This document shows, piece after piece, positions 17,488 through 25,315 of a DNA stretch of 37,258 bases. The notes beneath the pieces were generated by a model. It saw nothing but the letters and a program-made list of their open reading frames with translations. It had not been told where the DNA came from and searched no databases. Position 1 is the stretch's first letter. Each line of letters begins with the position of its first letter. Source of the stretch: Mycolicibacterium vaccae NBRC 14118 = CIP 105934 (GTDB taxonomy: Bacteria > Actinomycetota > Actinomycetes > Mycobacteriales > Mycobacteriaceae). The translations under genes and the position numbers were made by a program. Location: NCBI RefSeq assembly GCF_001552715.1, contig NZ_BCRS01000044.1, positions 1 through 37,258 of the forward strand, written 5' to 3'.

Positions 17488-19470
17488 CTACTTGTCGGCG
17501 GCCGTCAGGATCGCCTTGACCTCCTCCGCCGTCGTCGCCTGCCGCAGCCGGGCGACCTCGTCGGGCTTGAGGAACACCTGCGCGATCCTGGTCAGTAGCG
17601 CCATGTGGTCCTTGCCCGCCCCGGCGATACCGACGACGAACTCGGCGGGCTTGCCGTTCCAGTCGATCGGCTCGGGGTAGCGCACGAAGGACAGCCCGGT
17701 GTGCCTGATCGTGTCCTTGGCCTCGTTGGTGCCGTGTGGGATCGCCAGCCCGTTGCCCATGAACGTGGAGACCGAGGACTCGCGCTCGTGCATCGCGTCG
17801 ACGTAGGCCGGCTCCACCGCACCCGAGGTGACCAACAGGTGCCCGGCCTCGTCGATGGCCCCGGCCGACGTCTTCGCCTTGCCGGACAACACGATCGACT
17901 CCAGTGGCAGCACGTCCTCGCCCGGGACGTCAGCGGTGTCCTCGACCTCGACCGGCGCCGCCCCGCCCTCGCCGTTCGTCTTCTCCAGCAGCTCGACGAT
18001 CTCGTCGTAGCGCGGGCTGTTCATGAAGTCCTCGACCGAGACGTGCGCGGCCGAGGCGGTGCGCTGGCGGGCCCGCGGCGTCAGGTCACGGTGCGAGACG
18101 ACCAGATCGTAGGTGTCGGTCAGATTCGAGATCGCCGAGTTGGTGACCTTGACGTCGCTGAAGCCGGCCTGCTGAATCTTCTTGCGTAACACCGACGCTC
18201 CCATCGCCGACGAACCCATGCCGGCATCGCAGGCGAACACGATGGTGCGGATGGGCCCGGTCCGGCCTGCGTCCGCTCCGACCAGAGCGCCTGCGACGCT
18301 GGACTTCTTGCCCTTGAGCGACTCCATCTCCGCGGTGGCCGCGGCCAGATCCTGCTCGTCGGTGGCCCGGTCGGTCTTGAGCAGCAACGCGGCCACCACG
18401 AACGACACCGCCGCCGCGCCGAACACCGACAGGGTGACGCCGAGGAAGCTGCCGCTGGCCGTCTGGGCGTACACCGCGATGATCGACCCCGGCGCAGCCG
18501 GGGCGCGCAGGCCCGAGCCGAACAACACGTTGATGAACACCCCGGTCATGCCGCCCAGGATGGTCGCGATGATCAGCTTGGGCTTCATCAGCACGTACGG
18601 GAAGTAGATCTCGTGGATGCCGCCGAAGAACTGGATGATCGCCGCACCCGGGGCCGACGCACGCGCCACGCCCTTGCCGAAGAACATGTACGCCAACAGA
18701 AGTCCCAGTCCGGGACCGGGATTGGCTTCTAGCAGGAACAGGATCGACTTGCCGGTCTCCAGTGCCTGCGTGGTGCCCAGCGGGGTCAGCACGCCGTGGT
18801 TGATCGCGTTGTTGAGGAACAGCACCTTGGCCGGCTCGATCAGGATCGAGGTCAGCGGCAGCAGGTCGTTCTCGACGAGGAAGTCCACGGCGCTGCCGGC
18901 GGCGCGGGTGAACGACGACACCACCGGGCCGATGCCGAAGAAGCCGAAGATCGCCAGGAGCATGCCCAGGATGCCTGCCGAGAAGTTGTCGACCAGCATC
19001 TCGAAGCCGGGCCGGATCTTGCCCTCCCACAGCGCGTCGAGCTTCTTCATGCACCAGCCGCCGAGCGGGCCCATGATCATCGCGCCGAGGAACATCGGCA
19101 CGTCGGCGCCGGTGACCACGCCGACCGTCGCGATCGCCCCGACCACGGCGCCGCGGTTGCCGTGGATCATCCGACCGCCGGTGTAGCCGATCAGGATCGG
19201 CAGCAGGTAGGTGATCATCGGGCCGACGATCCCTGCGCCGTCGTAGGCGCCCCAGCCGCCGATCTTGGCGACCCAGCCGTCGGGATCGCGCAGACCGGCG
19301 AAGATCCCCTGCAGCCAGCCCTGCTCGATGAACAGCGCGGTTATCAGGCCCCAGGCGATGAACGCCGCGATGTTGGGCATGACCATGTTCGACAGTGCTG
19401 TGCCCAGCTGCTGTACCCGCACCCGCACCCCGGTCCGCGCGGGTGCGTCCTCGACAGTTGCATGTGACAT
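17488..19470 (-). CDS. mtlA: PTS mannitol-type EIICBA
   Basis: This single 660-residue protein carries all three EII domains. IIC (about 20-365) has several membrane segments and the mannitol-family signature GGIHEIYFPYVLM (283-295). IIB (about 405-495) has phosphocysteine Cys414 in CDAGMGSSAMG. IIA (about 520-660) has the phosphohistidine His579 in MGNGLAIPHGT. It imports and phosphorylates a hexitol or related polyol using phosphate from HPr/EI, which are not in the window. ATG 19470 is preceded by GGAGGAT. The full-length ICBA order and intact phosphorylation residues indicate a working transporter. The polyol is not certain: no mannitol-1-phosphate dehydrogenase (MtlD type) is adjacent; a zinc dehydrogenase is. 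Confidence 0.93.
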   Translation of the reverse strand: MSHATVEDAPARTGVRVRVQQLGTALSNMVMPNIAAFIAWGLITALFIEQGWLQGIFAGLRDPDGWVAKIGGWGAYDGAGIVGPMITYLLPILIGYTGGRMIHGNRGAVVGAIATVGVVTGADVPMFLGAMIMGPLGGWCMKKLDALWEGKIRPGFEMLVDNFSAGILGMLLAIFGFFGIGPVVSSFTRAAGSAVDFLVENDLLPLTSILIEPAKVLFLNNAINHGVLTPLGTTQALETGKSILFLLEANPGPGLGLLLAYMFFGKGVARASAPGAAIIQFFGGIHEIYFPYVLMKPKLIIATILGGMTGVFINVLFGSGLRAPAAPGSIIAVYAQTASGSFLGVTLSVFGAAAVSFVVAALLLKTDRATDEQDLAAATAEMESLKGKKSSVAGALVGADAGRTGPIRTIVFACDAGMGSSAMGASVLRKKIQQAGFSDVKVTNSAISNLTDTYDLVVSHRDLTPRARQRTASAAHVSVEDFMNSPRYDEIVELLEKTNGEGGAAPVEVEDTADVPGEDVLPLESIVLSGKAKTSAGAIDEAGHLLVTSGAVEPAYVDAMHERESSVSTFMGNGLAIPHGTNEAKDTIRHTGLSFVRYPEPIDWNGKPAEFVVGIAGAGKDHMALLTRIAQVFLKPDEVARLRQATTAEEVKAILTAADK

Positions 19471-19514
19471 CCGAGATCCTCCGATTCGGTTGGGCGCGGC
19501 CGGTGCGGTGATTC

Positions 19515-19611
19515 CGGTCACAATGACGCTGAGCCCAGTACACCGCATAAACGGGCACCAGTGCAAGCACTCGGTCACAATCGGTCATAAATTGCGGTGG
19601 TTTTATGCCCG
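19515..19611. promoter_or_regulatory. Repeat operators between EIICBA and the dehydrogenase
   Basis: The decamer CGGTCACAAT occurs at 19515-19524 and again at 19572-19581, where it is followed head-to-tail by CGGTCATAAA (19582-19591). The latter forms an inverted repeat with TTTATGCCCG (19602-19611), one mismatch, 10 bases apart. Direct repeats of about 10 bases plus a dyad are typical of DeoR-family binding regions. A -10-like TAGAGT (19621-19626) and a GAGAGGA ribosome site (19646-19652) for the dehydrogenase follow. The array sits between two divergent genes and could control both. Confidence 0.6.
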
Positions 19612-19660
19612 AGTGGCGGATAGAGTGTTGAAGAGCACACCCGTCGAGAGGACTGTCCCC

Positions 19661-20746
19661 ATGAAGGCTCTGCGCTTCTACGCCCCCGAAGACGTCCGGC
19701 TCGAGGACGTCCCGGAACCGACCTGCGCGCCCGATGAGGTGAAGCTGCGCGTGCGCAACTGCTCGACCTGTGGCACCGACGTCAAGATCTTCTACAACGG
19801 CCACCAGAACCTGACCCCGCCTCGCACCATCGGCCACGAGATCGCCGGCGAGATCGTCGAGGTCGGCGCCGACGTCAACGCGACCTACGGCAGCAACTGG
19901 CAGCCCGGCGACCGGGTCCAGGTGATCGCCGCGGTGCCGTGCGGTGAGTGTCACGAGTGCCGCAAGGGCTGGATGGCGGTGTGCCAGAACCAGACCTCGA
20001 TGGGCTACCAGTACGACGGCGGCTTCGCCGAGTTCATGATCGTGCCGCGGCAGGTGCTCAAAGTCGACGGCCTGAACCGGATCCCGGACAATGTCGGCTA
20101 TGACGAGGCCTCGGCGGCCGAGCCGTTCGCCTGCGCGATCAACGCACAGGAGCTGCTCGGCATCGAGGAGGGCGACACCGTCGTGGTGTTCGGCGCAGGC
20201 CCGATCGGCTGCATGCACATCCGCATCGCACGCGGCGTGCACAAGTGCGGACCTGTGTACCTGGTGGACGTCAACGCCGCCCGGCTGCAGATGTCGGCGG
20301 ACGCGGTGCAGCCCGACGAGATCATCAACGGCGCTGAGGTCGACGTGGTGGAACGCGTCATGGAACTGACCGCGGGCCGGGGTGCGGACGTGGTGATCAC
20401 CGCCACGGCGGCCAACGTCGCGCAGGAGCAGGCGATCGCGATGGCTGCCCGCAACGGGCGCATCTCGTTCTTCGGCGGGCTGCCCAAGAACAACCCGACG
20501 ATCACCTGCGACTCCAACGTCGTGCACTACCGGCAGCTGCACATCCACGGCGCCAACGGCTCGGCGCCCGAACACAACAAGCGGGCGCTCGAATACATCT
20601 CTACCGGGCAGGTGCCGGTCAAGGACCTGATCACCCGGCACATCCCGCTCGACGACGTGCTCGACGCGTTCCAGATCGTCAAGAACGGCGAGGCCATCAA
20701 GGTGACGGTGGAACCGGCCCCGGCCGAGCTGCCTGCTGGGGTTTAG
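19661..20746 (+). CDS. Zinc-dependent polyol (or polyol-phosphate) dehydrogenase, MDR family
   Basis: The 361-residue medium-chain dehydrogenase has catalytic zinc ligands Cys37 (CSTCGTD), His59 and Glu60 (GHE), a structural zinc set Cys94, Cys97, Cys100, Cys108 (PCGECHECRKGWMAVC), and NAD site GAGPIG (178-183) followed by Asp203 (YLVDVN), which indicates NAD preference. It resembles sorbitol, galactitol-phosphate and arabitol-phosphate dehydrogenases. It is divergent from a mannitol-type PTS gene and shares operator repeats with it. The likely substrate is therefore the imported polyol-phosphate, by analogy with GatD and ArpDH; a free polyol cannot be excluded. Confidence 0.85.
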   Translation: MKALRFYAPEDVRLEDVPEPTCAPDEVKLRVRNCSTCGTDVKIFYNGHQNLTPPRTIGHEIAGEIVEVGADVNATYGSNWQPGDRVQVIAAVPCGECHECRKGWMAVCQNQTSMGYQYDGGFAEFMIVPRQVLKVDGLNRIPDNVGYDEASAAEPFACAINAQELLGIEEGDTVVVFGAGPIGCMHIRIARGVHKCGPVYLVDVNAARLQMSADAVQPDEIINGAEVDVVERVMELTAGRGADVVITATAANVAQEQAIAMAARNGRISFFGGLPKNNPTITCDSNVVHYRQLHIHGANGSAPEHNKRALEYISTGQVPVKDLITRHIPLDDVLDAFQIVKNGEAIKVTVEPAPAELPAGV

Positions 20747-20801
20747 CCTCCGGCACAAGTCGGCGCACAGGGGGCTGCGAGGGTGTTCACACCGTGGCTG
20801 T

Positions 20802-20827
20802 GTTTTGAAATCGCGGCGGGCAGGTAC
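20802..20827 (+). promoter_or_regulatory. SigF/SigB-like promoter of csbD
   Basis: GTTTT (20802-20806) and GGTAC (20823-20827), separated by 16 bases, resemble the mycobacterial SigF consensus GGTTT-N15-17-GGGTA. Transcription would start near 20834, leaving a leader of about 45 bases before csbD. CsbD-type genes are general-stress genes in many Gram-positive bacteria, which fits. The match is not perfect. Confidence 0.5.
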
Positions 20828-20878
20828 CCACCCCCCATGGCCCAACCCGGGCCGTGATGCACGGCGGAAGGAACGCAC

Positions 20879-21052
20879 ATGGGTGCCGACGACAAGGCAA
20901 GCAACAAGATCGACGACCTCGGCGGTAAGGCCAAGGAGGGTTTCGGCAAGCTCACCGGCGACAAGAGCACCGAGAACGAGGGCAAGGTCGACCAGGCCAA
21001 GTCCAGCCTCAAGGACGCCGGCGAGAAGATCAAAGACGCGTTCAAGAAGTAA
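20879..21052 (+). CDS. csbD: CsbD-family stress protein
   Basis: This short gene encodes 57 residues beginning MGADDKASNKIDDLGGKAKE and continuing GFGKLTGDKSTENEGKVDQA. It is the CsbD/YjbJ family pattern of Lys/Asp/Glu-rich hydrophilic helices (KIDDLGGKAKEGFGKLTGD). Family members accumulate under general stress, and their biochemical role is unknown. ATG 20879 has a clear GGAAGGA ribosome site (20865-20871). A SigF-like promoter precedes it and a long hairpin follows 11 bases after the stop, so it is probably a single-gene stress transcript. Confidence 0.9.
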   Translation: MGADDKASNKIDDLGGKAKEGFGKLTGDKSTENEGKVDQAKSSLKDAGEKIKDAFKK

Positions 21053-21062
21053 CGCCGCGACA

Positions 21063-21104
21063 GCGGTTCGGCCTGTCACCCGATTGGGTGACAGGCCGAA
21101 CTGC
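21063..21104 (+). terminator. Long hairpin terminator after csbD
   Basis: A 19-pair stem (one G-U pair) closes over the loop GATT at 21082-21085, with arms 21063-21081 and 21086-21104. The core is GGCCTGTCACCC / GGGTGACAGGCC. No T-run follows, as is common for mycobacterial terminators. The stem is unusually long and near-perfect. Bases 21105-21257 downstream contain no gene I can support. Confidence 0.75.
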
Positions 21105-21257
21105 ATTGAGGCCGTGGCTTCTCTGAACCCTGGCACCGCCGTGCTTCAAAGCCCGACCCTTCACGCGCGGCGCGCGTTCTAATGGTCAGACACTGCCTCC
21201 GGTTGACGCTGCCGCGCGACGACTGGGGGTCTGCGCCCGGTACCGAAGGATGAATCT

Positions 21258-21587
21258 ATGGTCGATGTGCCCGACGAGCTGCCCTCGCCCCACGAGTTCC
21301 GAACAAAGATGGCTCACCTCGACCGGGAATTCGCCGATGCCCGCCGGTACCTGTCGAGATTGCACGCTGAAGACAATGAATCGCTGAGCGCGCTGATGAT
21401 GGAGATCCATCGGAGCGGACGGGCGATGAACGTCCTGGCCGCGATGGCGGTACAGGCCCTCGACTTCGCCCAACTGTCGGCGGACCGGCTCGGCGGCGAC
21501 CTTCAGAAGTGGCTCGACGAGTCGGCGATGACCCAAGACACCGCCGAGAACGAACGAGATCAGAGCGAACTCGGCGGCGAGGGATGA
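21258..21587 (+). CDS. Hypothetical small helical protein
   Basis: The 109-residue predicted protein begins MVDVPDELPSPHEFRTKMAH. It has no signal peptide or membrane segment, and appears almost entirely helical with charged, heptad-like segments (FADARRYLSRLHAED, MEIHRSGRAMNVLAAMAVQA). A GAAGGA site lies 8 bases before the ATG. I do not recognise the family. It lies between the csbD hairpin and the tRNA-Ser gene, where the M. tuberculosis counterpart region carries an integrase fragment; nothing integrase-like is seen in it. Confidence 0.5.
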   Translation: MVDVPDELPSPHEFRTKMAHLDREFADARRYLSRLHAEDNESLSALMMEIHRSGRAMNVLAAMAVQALDFAQLSADRLGGDLQKWLDESAMTQDTAENERDQSELGGEG

Positions 21588-21596
21588 GCCCACCTC

Positions 21597-21665
21597 GCCG
21601 TCCATCCGGGAAATCCGGGCGGACGGCGGGAACTGAACAGCCTCTTACTGCTTACGCAGAAGAGG
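21597..21665. terminator. Two hairpins between the hypothetical gene and tRNA-Ser
   Basis: The first pairs GCCGTCC (21597-21603) with GGACGGC (21621-21627), just after the hypothetical gene stop. The second pairs CCTCTT-CTGC with GCAG-AAGAGG over a TTAC loop, with one bulged A (21641-21665), ending 3 bases from the tRNA 3' end. The second is placed to end the tRNA transcript, which runs leftward, and could act in both directions. Neither has a T-run. Confidence 0.5.
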
Positions 21666-21667
21666 TG

Positions 21668-21758
21668 TGGCGGTGGCGGAGGGATTTGAACCCTCGGACG
21701 GGGGTTACCCGTCACACGCTTTCGAGGCGTGCTCCTTAGGCCGCTCGGACACGCCACC
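21668..21758 (-). tRNA. tRNA-Ser (anticodon CGA), CCA encoded
   Basis: Read on the minus strand, the acceptor arms GGTGGCG (5' end at 21758) and CGCCACC pair, followed by discriminator G and an encoded CCA (21668-21670). The anticodon stem-loop GCCTCGAAAGC has anticodon CGA (21722-21724). A long variable arm and a T-loop GGTTCAAATCC are present, all typical of a class II serine tRNA. It reads UCG codons. It lies beside tadA, as serX does in the M. tuberculosis layout. Confidence 0.96.
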
Positions 21759-21765
21759 GTGTGGC

Positions 21766-21794
21766 AGCTTACCGATGGACGGGGCGTGGACCAA
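21766..21794 (-). promoter_or_regulatory. Promoter of tRNA-Ser
   Basis: On the minus strand TTGGTC (21794-21789) and TAAGCT (21771-21766) are separated by exactly 17 bases, matching a SigA promoter (TTGACA / TANNNT). The -10 ends 7 bases before the tRNA 5' end at 21758, so the transcript would begin at or near the mature end. No other promoter-like pair was seen in this gap. Confidence 0.6.
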
Positions 21795-21885
21795 AACGTC
21801 CCCTGATATGCGTCGAGCGTGCGTGAAGTCCGCTCCCTGCCCGGCGTGTTGGCCGCAGACACGCACACTCGCGGAGAAGGAGGGG

Positions 21886-22335
21886 TCAGCGCTGGCGGGC
21901 GAAGAACTCCTCCAGCGGCGCCGCGCACTCGGTCTCCAGCACGCCGCCGCGTACCTGCGGACGGTGCGTCAGCCTGCGGTCGCGCACAACATCCCACAGC
22001 GAGCCGACCGCGCCGGTCTTGGGCTCCCACGCCCCGAACACCACCCGCGCGACACGGGCCATCACCAGAGCACCCGCGCACATCGTGCACGGCTCGACCG
22101 TCACCGCCAGCGTGGCGCCTTCCAGCCGCCAGCCGTCGCCCAGCGCACGCGCCGCATCCCGCAGAGCGAGGATCTCGGCGTGCGCGGTGGGATCACCCAG
22201 TGCTTCGCGCGCGTTGGCCGCGCGGGCCAGTTCGGTGCCGTCCGCGGCCACGACGACCGCGCCGATCGGTACGTCCCGCGGACCTGCCAGCCCGGCGGCG
22301 TCGAGCGCAGCGCGGATCAGTTCCTCGTCGGTCAC
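21886..22335 (-). CDS. tadA: tRNA-specific adenosine deaminase
   Basis: The 149-residue zinc deaminase converts A34 to inosine in tRNA-Arg(ACG). The zinc site is HAE (His52, catalytic Glu54) and PCTMC (Cys83, Cys86). The surrounding blocks DVPIGAVVV, TAHAEILALRDAA and EPCTMCAGALVMARVARVVFGA are standard TadA. GTG 22335 starts within the stop of the upstream gene (GTGA), giving tight coupling to the deaminase-associated protein. Confidence 0.95.
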   Translation of the reverse strand: MTDEELIRAALDAAGLAGPRDVPIGAVVVAADGTELARAANAREALGDPTAHAEILALRDAARALGDGWRLEGATLAVTVEPCTMCAGALVMARVARVVFGAWEPKTGAVGSLWDVVRDRRLTHRPQVRGGVLETECAAPLEEFFARQR

Positions 22336-22856
22336 CTGTCCAGACGGTCCAGCAACGCCGACAGCTCGTCGGCGAAGCCCATCTCGCGCGCGATCCGGCC
22401 CACCTGCTCGTCGGCGTACAGGTCGTCGCTCTCGTCGAGGATCACGCCCAACACCGCCTCGGGCAGTCCGATGTCGGACAGCACCCCGAGGTCCCCCTCC
22501 TCGAACGGGTCGCACCGTTCGAGTTCCTCGTCGTCGATCTCGGCGTCGAGCTTCTCCAGCACCTCGGCCGCGATGTCGTAGTCCAGCGCGGCCGTGGCGT
22601 CCGAGAGAAGCAGTCGGGTGCCCGACGGAGCGGGCCGCACGATCACAAAGAATTCGTCGTCGATGTCGAGAATCCCGAAAACGGCTCCGGCGCTGCGTAG
22701 TTCACGCAGCTCGGTCTCCGCGGCGGTCAGGCTGGTCAGCGCGGTGGGCCGCAGCGGCGTGCACCGCCACTTGCCGTCCTCCTGGACGACGGCCACAGCG
22801 AAGCCGTCCGGGACGTCGGTCGCCCGCTCCTGCTTCTGTGCACTCTGCGCTCCCAT
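22332..22856 (-). CDS. tRNA adenosine deaminase-associated protein
   Basis: The 174-residue acidic protein is encoded directly upstream of tadA with a 4-base overlap. It contains VPDGFAVAVVQEDGKWRC, then DDEFFVIVRPAPSGTRLLLSDA, ELERCDPFEEGDLGVLSDIG and LYADEQVGRIAREMGFADEL. This is the actinobacterial family named for its constant neighbourhood with tadA (Rv3753c in M. tuberculosis). There are no known catalytic motifs. A role as a partner or regulator of TadA is inferred from conserved adjacency. ATG 22856 is chosen because the family-like sequence begins there. Confidence 0.85.
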   Translation of the reverse strand: MGAQSAQKQERATDVPDGFAVAVVQEDGKWRCTPLRPTALTSLTAAETELRELRSAGAVFGILDIDDEFFVIVRPAPSGTRLLLSDATAALDYDIAAEVLEKLDAEIDDEELERCDPFEEGDLGVLSDIGLPEAVLGVILDESDDLYADEQVGRIAREMGFADELSALLDRLDR

Positions 22857-22919
22857 GAGGCCTGAGGGTAGTCCTCCGGCAGGGCGTTGACCAGCGGGTC
22901 CGCACCGCCTGGCAGAGGC

Positions 22920-22941
22920 TGCCGGAACCATGCCGGAACCA
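22920..22941. repeat. Tandem 11-bp repeat in the tyrA upstream gap
   Basis: TGCCGGAACCA occurs twice in exact tandem (22920-22930 and 22931-22941) in the 116-base gap between the divergent tadA-associated gene and tyrA. It is the only tandem repeat of that kind seen there. It could be a protein-binding site or a simple duplication; no regulator is known to fit. Confidence 0.6.
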
Positions 22942-22972
22942 TCCGATCAGCGCGATGTGCCAACCTAGGAAC

Positions 22973-23932
22973 GTGACGAAAACACCGGTGTGCGTGATCG
23001 GTCTCGGGCTGATCGGCGGCTCGCTGATGCGGGCCGCGAAAGCGGCCGGACGCGACGTGTTCGGCTACAACCGGTCCGTCGAAGGCGTCGAGGCGGCCCG
23101 GTCGGACGGATTCGACGTGAGCACCGATCTCCCCGCCACGCTGAACCGTGCCGCCGACCTCGGCGCGCTCGTCGTGCTCGCGGTGCCGATGCCCGCACTG
23201 CCGCTCATGCTGCGCTACGTCCGGGAGAACGCCCCGCAGTGTCCGCTGACCGACGTCACCAGCGTCAAAGGCGCCGTCCACGCCGAAGTCGAGCGGGCCG
23301 GACTCCTGGCGCGGTTCGTCGGCGGGCACCCGATGACCGGCACCGCGCAGTCCGGCTGGGCCGCAGGCAACGCCGGCCTGTTCGTCGACGCGCCCTGGGT
23401 GGTCAGCGTCGACGACCATGTCGACCCGCAGGTGTGGGCGACGGTGATGCACCTGGCGCTGGACTGCGGCTCGTTCGTCGTGCCCGCGCGCTCCGAGGAA
23501 CACGACGCCGCCGCGGCGACCATCTCGCACCTGCCCCATCTGCTGGCCGAGGCGCTGGCCGCCACCGCCGGTGAGGTGCCCCTGGCGTTCGCACTGGCCG
23601 CGGGGTCGTTCCGGGACGGCACAAGAGTCGCGGCGACCGCACCCGACCTGGTCCGGGCAATGTGCGAGGCGAACTCCACCCAGCTCTTACCCGTGCTCGA
23701 CCGGACCTTGCGCCAGCTCGTCGACGCCCGCAATCAACTCGCCCAGCACCAGCCCGTCAGCGAGCTCGTCGAGACCGGCCACGCCGCCCGGATCCGCTAC
23801 GAGAACTTCGACCGGCCCGAGATCGTCGCGACCGTCGTCGGCCAGGAGAACTGGCGCGACGAACTCGCCGCGGCCGGCCGGGCGGGCTGGGTGATCAGAT
23901 CCGCTCTGCCAACCCGGGATAGTCGAGGATGA
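22973..23932 (+). CDS. tyrA: Prephenate dehydrogenase
   Basis: The 319-residue enzyme of tyrosine synthesis converts prephenate to 4-hydroxyphenylpyruvate with NAD(P). The Rossmann motif [15 protein letters not shown] is at about 7-21, followed by [28 protein letters not shown], the substrate-binding [15 protein letters not shown], and the helical block [22 protein letters not shown] 22973 begins the family-like sequence. It is in the position of Rv3754. The 3' end overlaps the convergent glycolipid-binding gene by 38 bases. Confidence 0.93.
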   Translation: MTKTPVCVIGLGLIGGSLMRAAKAAGRDVFGYNRSVEGVEAARSDGFDVSTDLPATLNRAADLGALVVLAVPMPALPLMLRYVRENAPQCPLTDVTSVKGAVHAEVERAGLLARFVGGHPMTGTAQSGWAAGNAGLFVDAPWVVSVDDHVDPQVWATVMHLALDCGSFVVPARSEEHDAAAATISHLPHLLAEALAATAGEVPLAFALAAGSFRDGTRVAATAPDLVRAMCEANSTQLLPVLDRTLRQLVDARNQLAQHQPVSELVETGHAARIRYENFDRPEIVATVVGQENWRDELAAAGRAGWVIRSALPTRDSRG

Positions 23933-24515
23933 AGCCGTTCGAGTCGACGGTGACGGTGGTCTGCGCCACCGGCGACTGCAGCTTGATCCCGCCGCCGCCT
24001 GCGGTGTAGCTGATCGTCGCGACATCCACCGACAAGTCTGGTACCCGCACGTAGACCACCGGCACGGTCACCGACCCGCCATCCCGGTACACCCCGGTAC
24101 GCCGGATCGGCAGCGTGTTGAAGAACGGGCTGAAGATCACGTCGACGTCCAGTGCGCCGTCGTAATGCGACCGGTGGGTCTGGCCGGACCGCTCCTGGAC
24201 CAGCCACATGTTCTCCTCGTCACGCGCGATGGAGAGTTGGCGCTCGCGTTCGGCCAGCGTGACGGTCAGCGACAGCCGTTTGGTGGCCCCGTTCTCGTCG
24301 GTCACGAGGTCGTAGGACGCGCTGAACGCGGGATGGTCCGAAGTGGCGGCCGCCACGATCCGGCCGTAGGCCTTGATGCGGTCACCTGACAGCTGCACGC
24401 GCACCGATTCCATCCGAGGCACGTCGTGCGCACGCCATGTCAGGATCGCAGGCCAGGAACCACCCTGCTCCTCACCTGCACGGGACTTCGCCTCCGAGCG
24501 ATCGGCTTCACTCAT
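23895..24515 (-). CDS. Putative glycolipid-binding domain protein
   Basis: The 206-residue protein fits the glycolipid-binding (DUF1089-type) family in length and pattern: [63 protein letters not shown] and YPGLAERI. It has an all-beta barrel appearance and no signal peptide. The start overlaps the proZ stop by ATGA, so it is the last gene of the proXVWZ operon. The counterpart is Rv3755c. Its ligand is unknown, and why it is coupled to an osmoprotectant importer is unclear. Confidence 0.82.
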   Translation of the reverse strand: MSEADRSEAKSRAGEEQGGSWPAILTWRAHDVPRMESVRVQLSGDRIKAYGRIVAAATSDHPAFSASYDLVTDENGATKRLSLTVTLAERERQLSIARDEENMWLVQERSGQTHRSHYDGALDVDVIFSPFFNTLPIRRTGVYRDGGSVTVPVVYVRVPDLSVDVATISYTAGGGGIKLQSPVAQTTVTVDSNGFILDYPGLAERI

Positions 24516-25315
24516 GCCTCTACCGTAGGCGACGGGTCCGCCGCTCCGTGGCGGGCTCGGGAATCGTGCCTCGAACCGCCTTGCGGCCGTGATTCCAGCG
24601 CGACCTCGTCACCGAGGAACGGCTGCGGGATCGAGGGCCGCCCGCGCAGCCGGCCCAGCCGGCCGGTGCCCGGCACCGATGCCCACACCGCGAACGCCAG
24701 CAACGCGTCCAGGATCAGCGCCAGCGCGGTGACCATCAGCGCGCCCACCAGGGCGAGGTAGAACTCGCGGACCTTGATGCCGTCGATCAGGTAGCGGCCC
24801 AACCCGCCCAGGCTCGCGTAGGCCGCGACGGTGGCGGTCGCCACCACCTGCAGGGTTGCCGTCCGCAGGCCGCCGAGAATCAGCGGCAGCGCGTTCGGGG
24901 TCTCCACTCGCAGCAGGATCCGCGACTCGGTCATCCCCATCGACCGGGCGGCGTCTACGACGTCGCGGTCGACGTTCGCGATGCCCGAGTAGGTGCCCGC
25001 CAGCAGCGGCGGGATGCCCAGCAGCATCAGCGCGATCGTCGGCGGAACCAGCCCGAGACCCCACAGCAGCACTCCGAGGAGCAACACCCCGAGGGTGGGC
25101 AGTGCGCGCAGCGCGTTGACCCCGGTGACCACCAGGAACGTGCCGCGGCCGGTGTGCCCGATCAGCATCCCCAGCGGCACCGCGATCAACGCCGAGAACA
25201 CCACCGCGATCACGGTGTACTGGAGGTGTTCGAGAATGCGCGCGGTCAGCCCGGCAGGCCCGGCCCAGTTGGCCGCGGTGAAGATGAACGTCAGCGCCTC
25301 GTGCAGGAAGTTCAT
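24512..25315 (-). CDS. proZ: Glycine betaine/choline-type ABC permease
   Basis: The 267-residue permease has six or so membrane segments and the binding-protein-dependent transport motif DAARSMGMTESRILLRVETPN. It is preceded by ALRALPTLGVLLLGV and followed by TATLQVVATATVAAYASLGG, all OpuCB/OpuCD-like. The hydrophilic C-terminal tail of about 45 residues (after SVPGTGRLGRLRGR) is longer than usual. ATG 25315 overlaps the proW stop (ATGA). One of the paired permeases of the importer; named by synteny with Rv3756c. Confidence 0.88.
   Translation of the reverse strand: MNFLHEALTFIFTAANWAGPAGLTARILEHLQYTVIAVVFSALIAVPLGMLIGHTGRGTFLVVTGVNALRALPTLGVLLLGVLLWGLGLVPPTIALMLLGIPPLLAGTYSGIANVDRDVVDAARSMGMTESRILLRVETPNALPLILGGLRTATLQVVATATVAAYASLGGLGRYLIDGIKVREFYLALVGALMVTALALILDALLAFAVWASVPGTGRLGRLRGRPSIPQPFLGDEVALESRPQGGSRHDSRARHGAADPSPTVEA

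Noticed and set aside
18086..21136. A 1016-codon open frame on the minus strand across the PTS and dehydrogenase genes
   Set aside because: It is an out-of-frame reading through the EIICBA, antisense to the dehydrogenase, and spans the operator region; composition is Arg/His/Gly-rich without motifs.
21105..21257. Possible promoter TTGACG at 21203-21208 for the hypothetical gene
   Set aside because: The sequence 17 bases downstream has no TANNNT-like -10, so the pair is not supported.
21759..21885. Possible mobile-element remnant or att duplication beside tRNA-Ser
   Set aside because: No copy of the tRNA 3' end, integrase coding sequence or inverted-repeat ends could be found in the gap.
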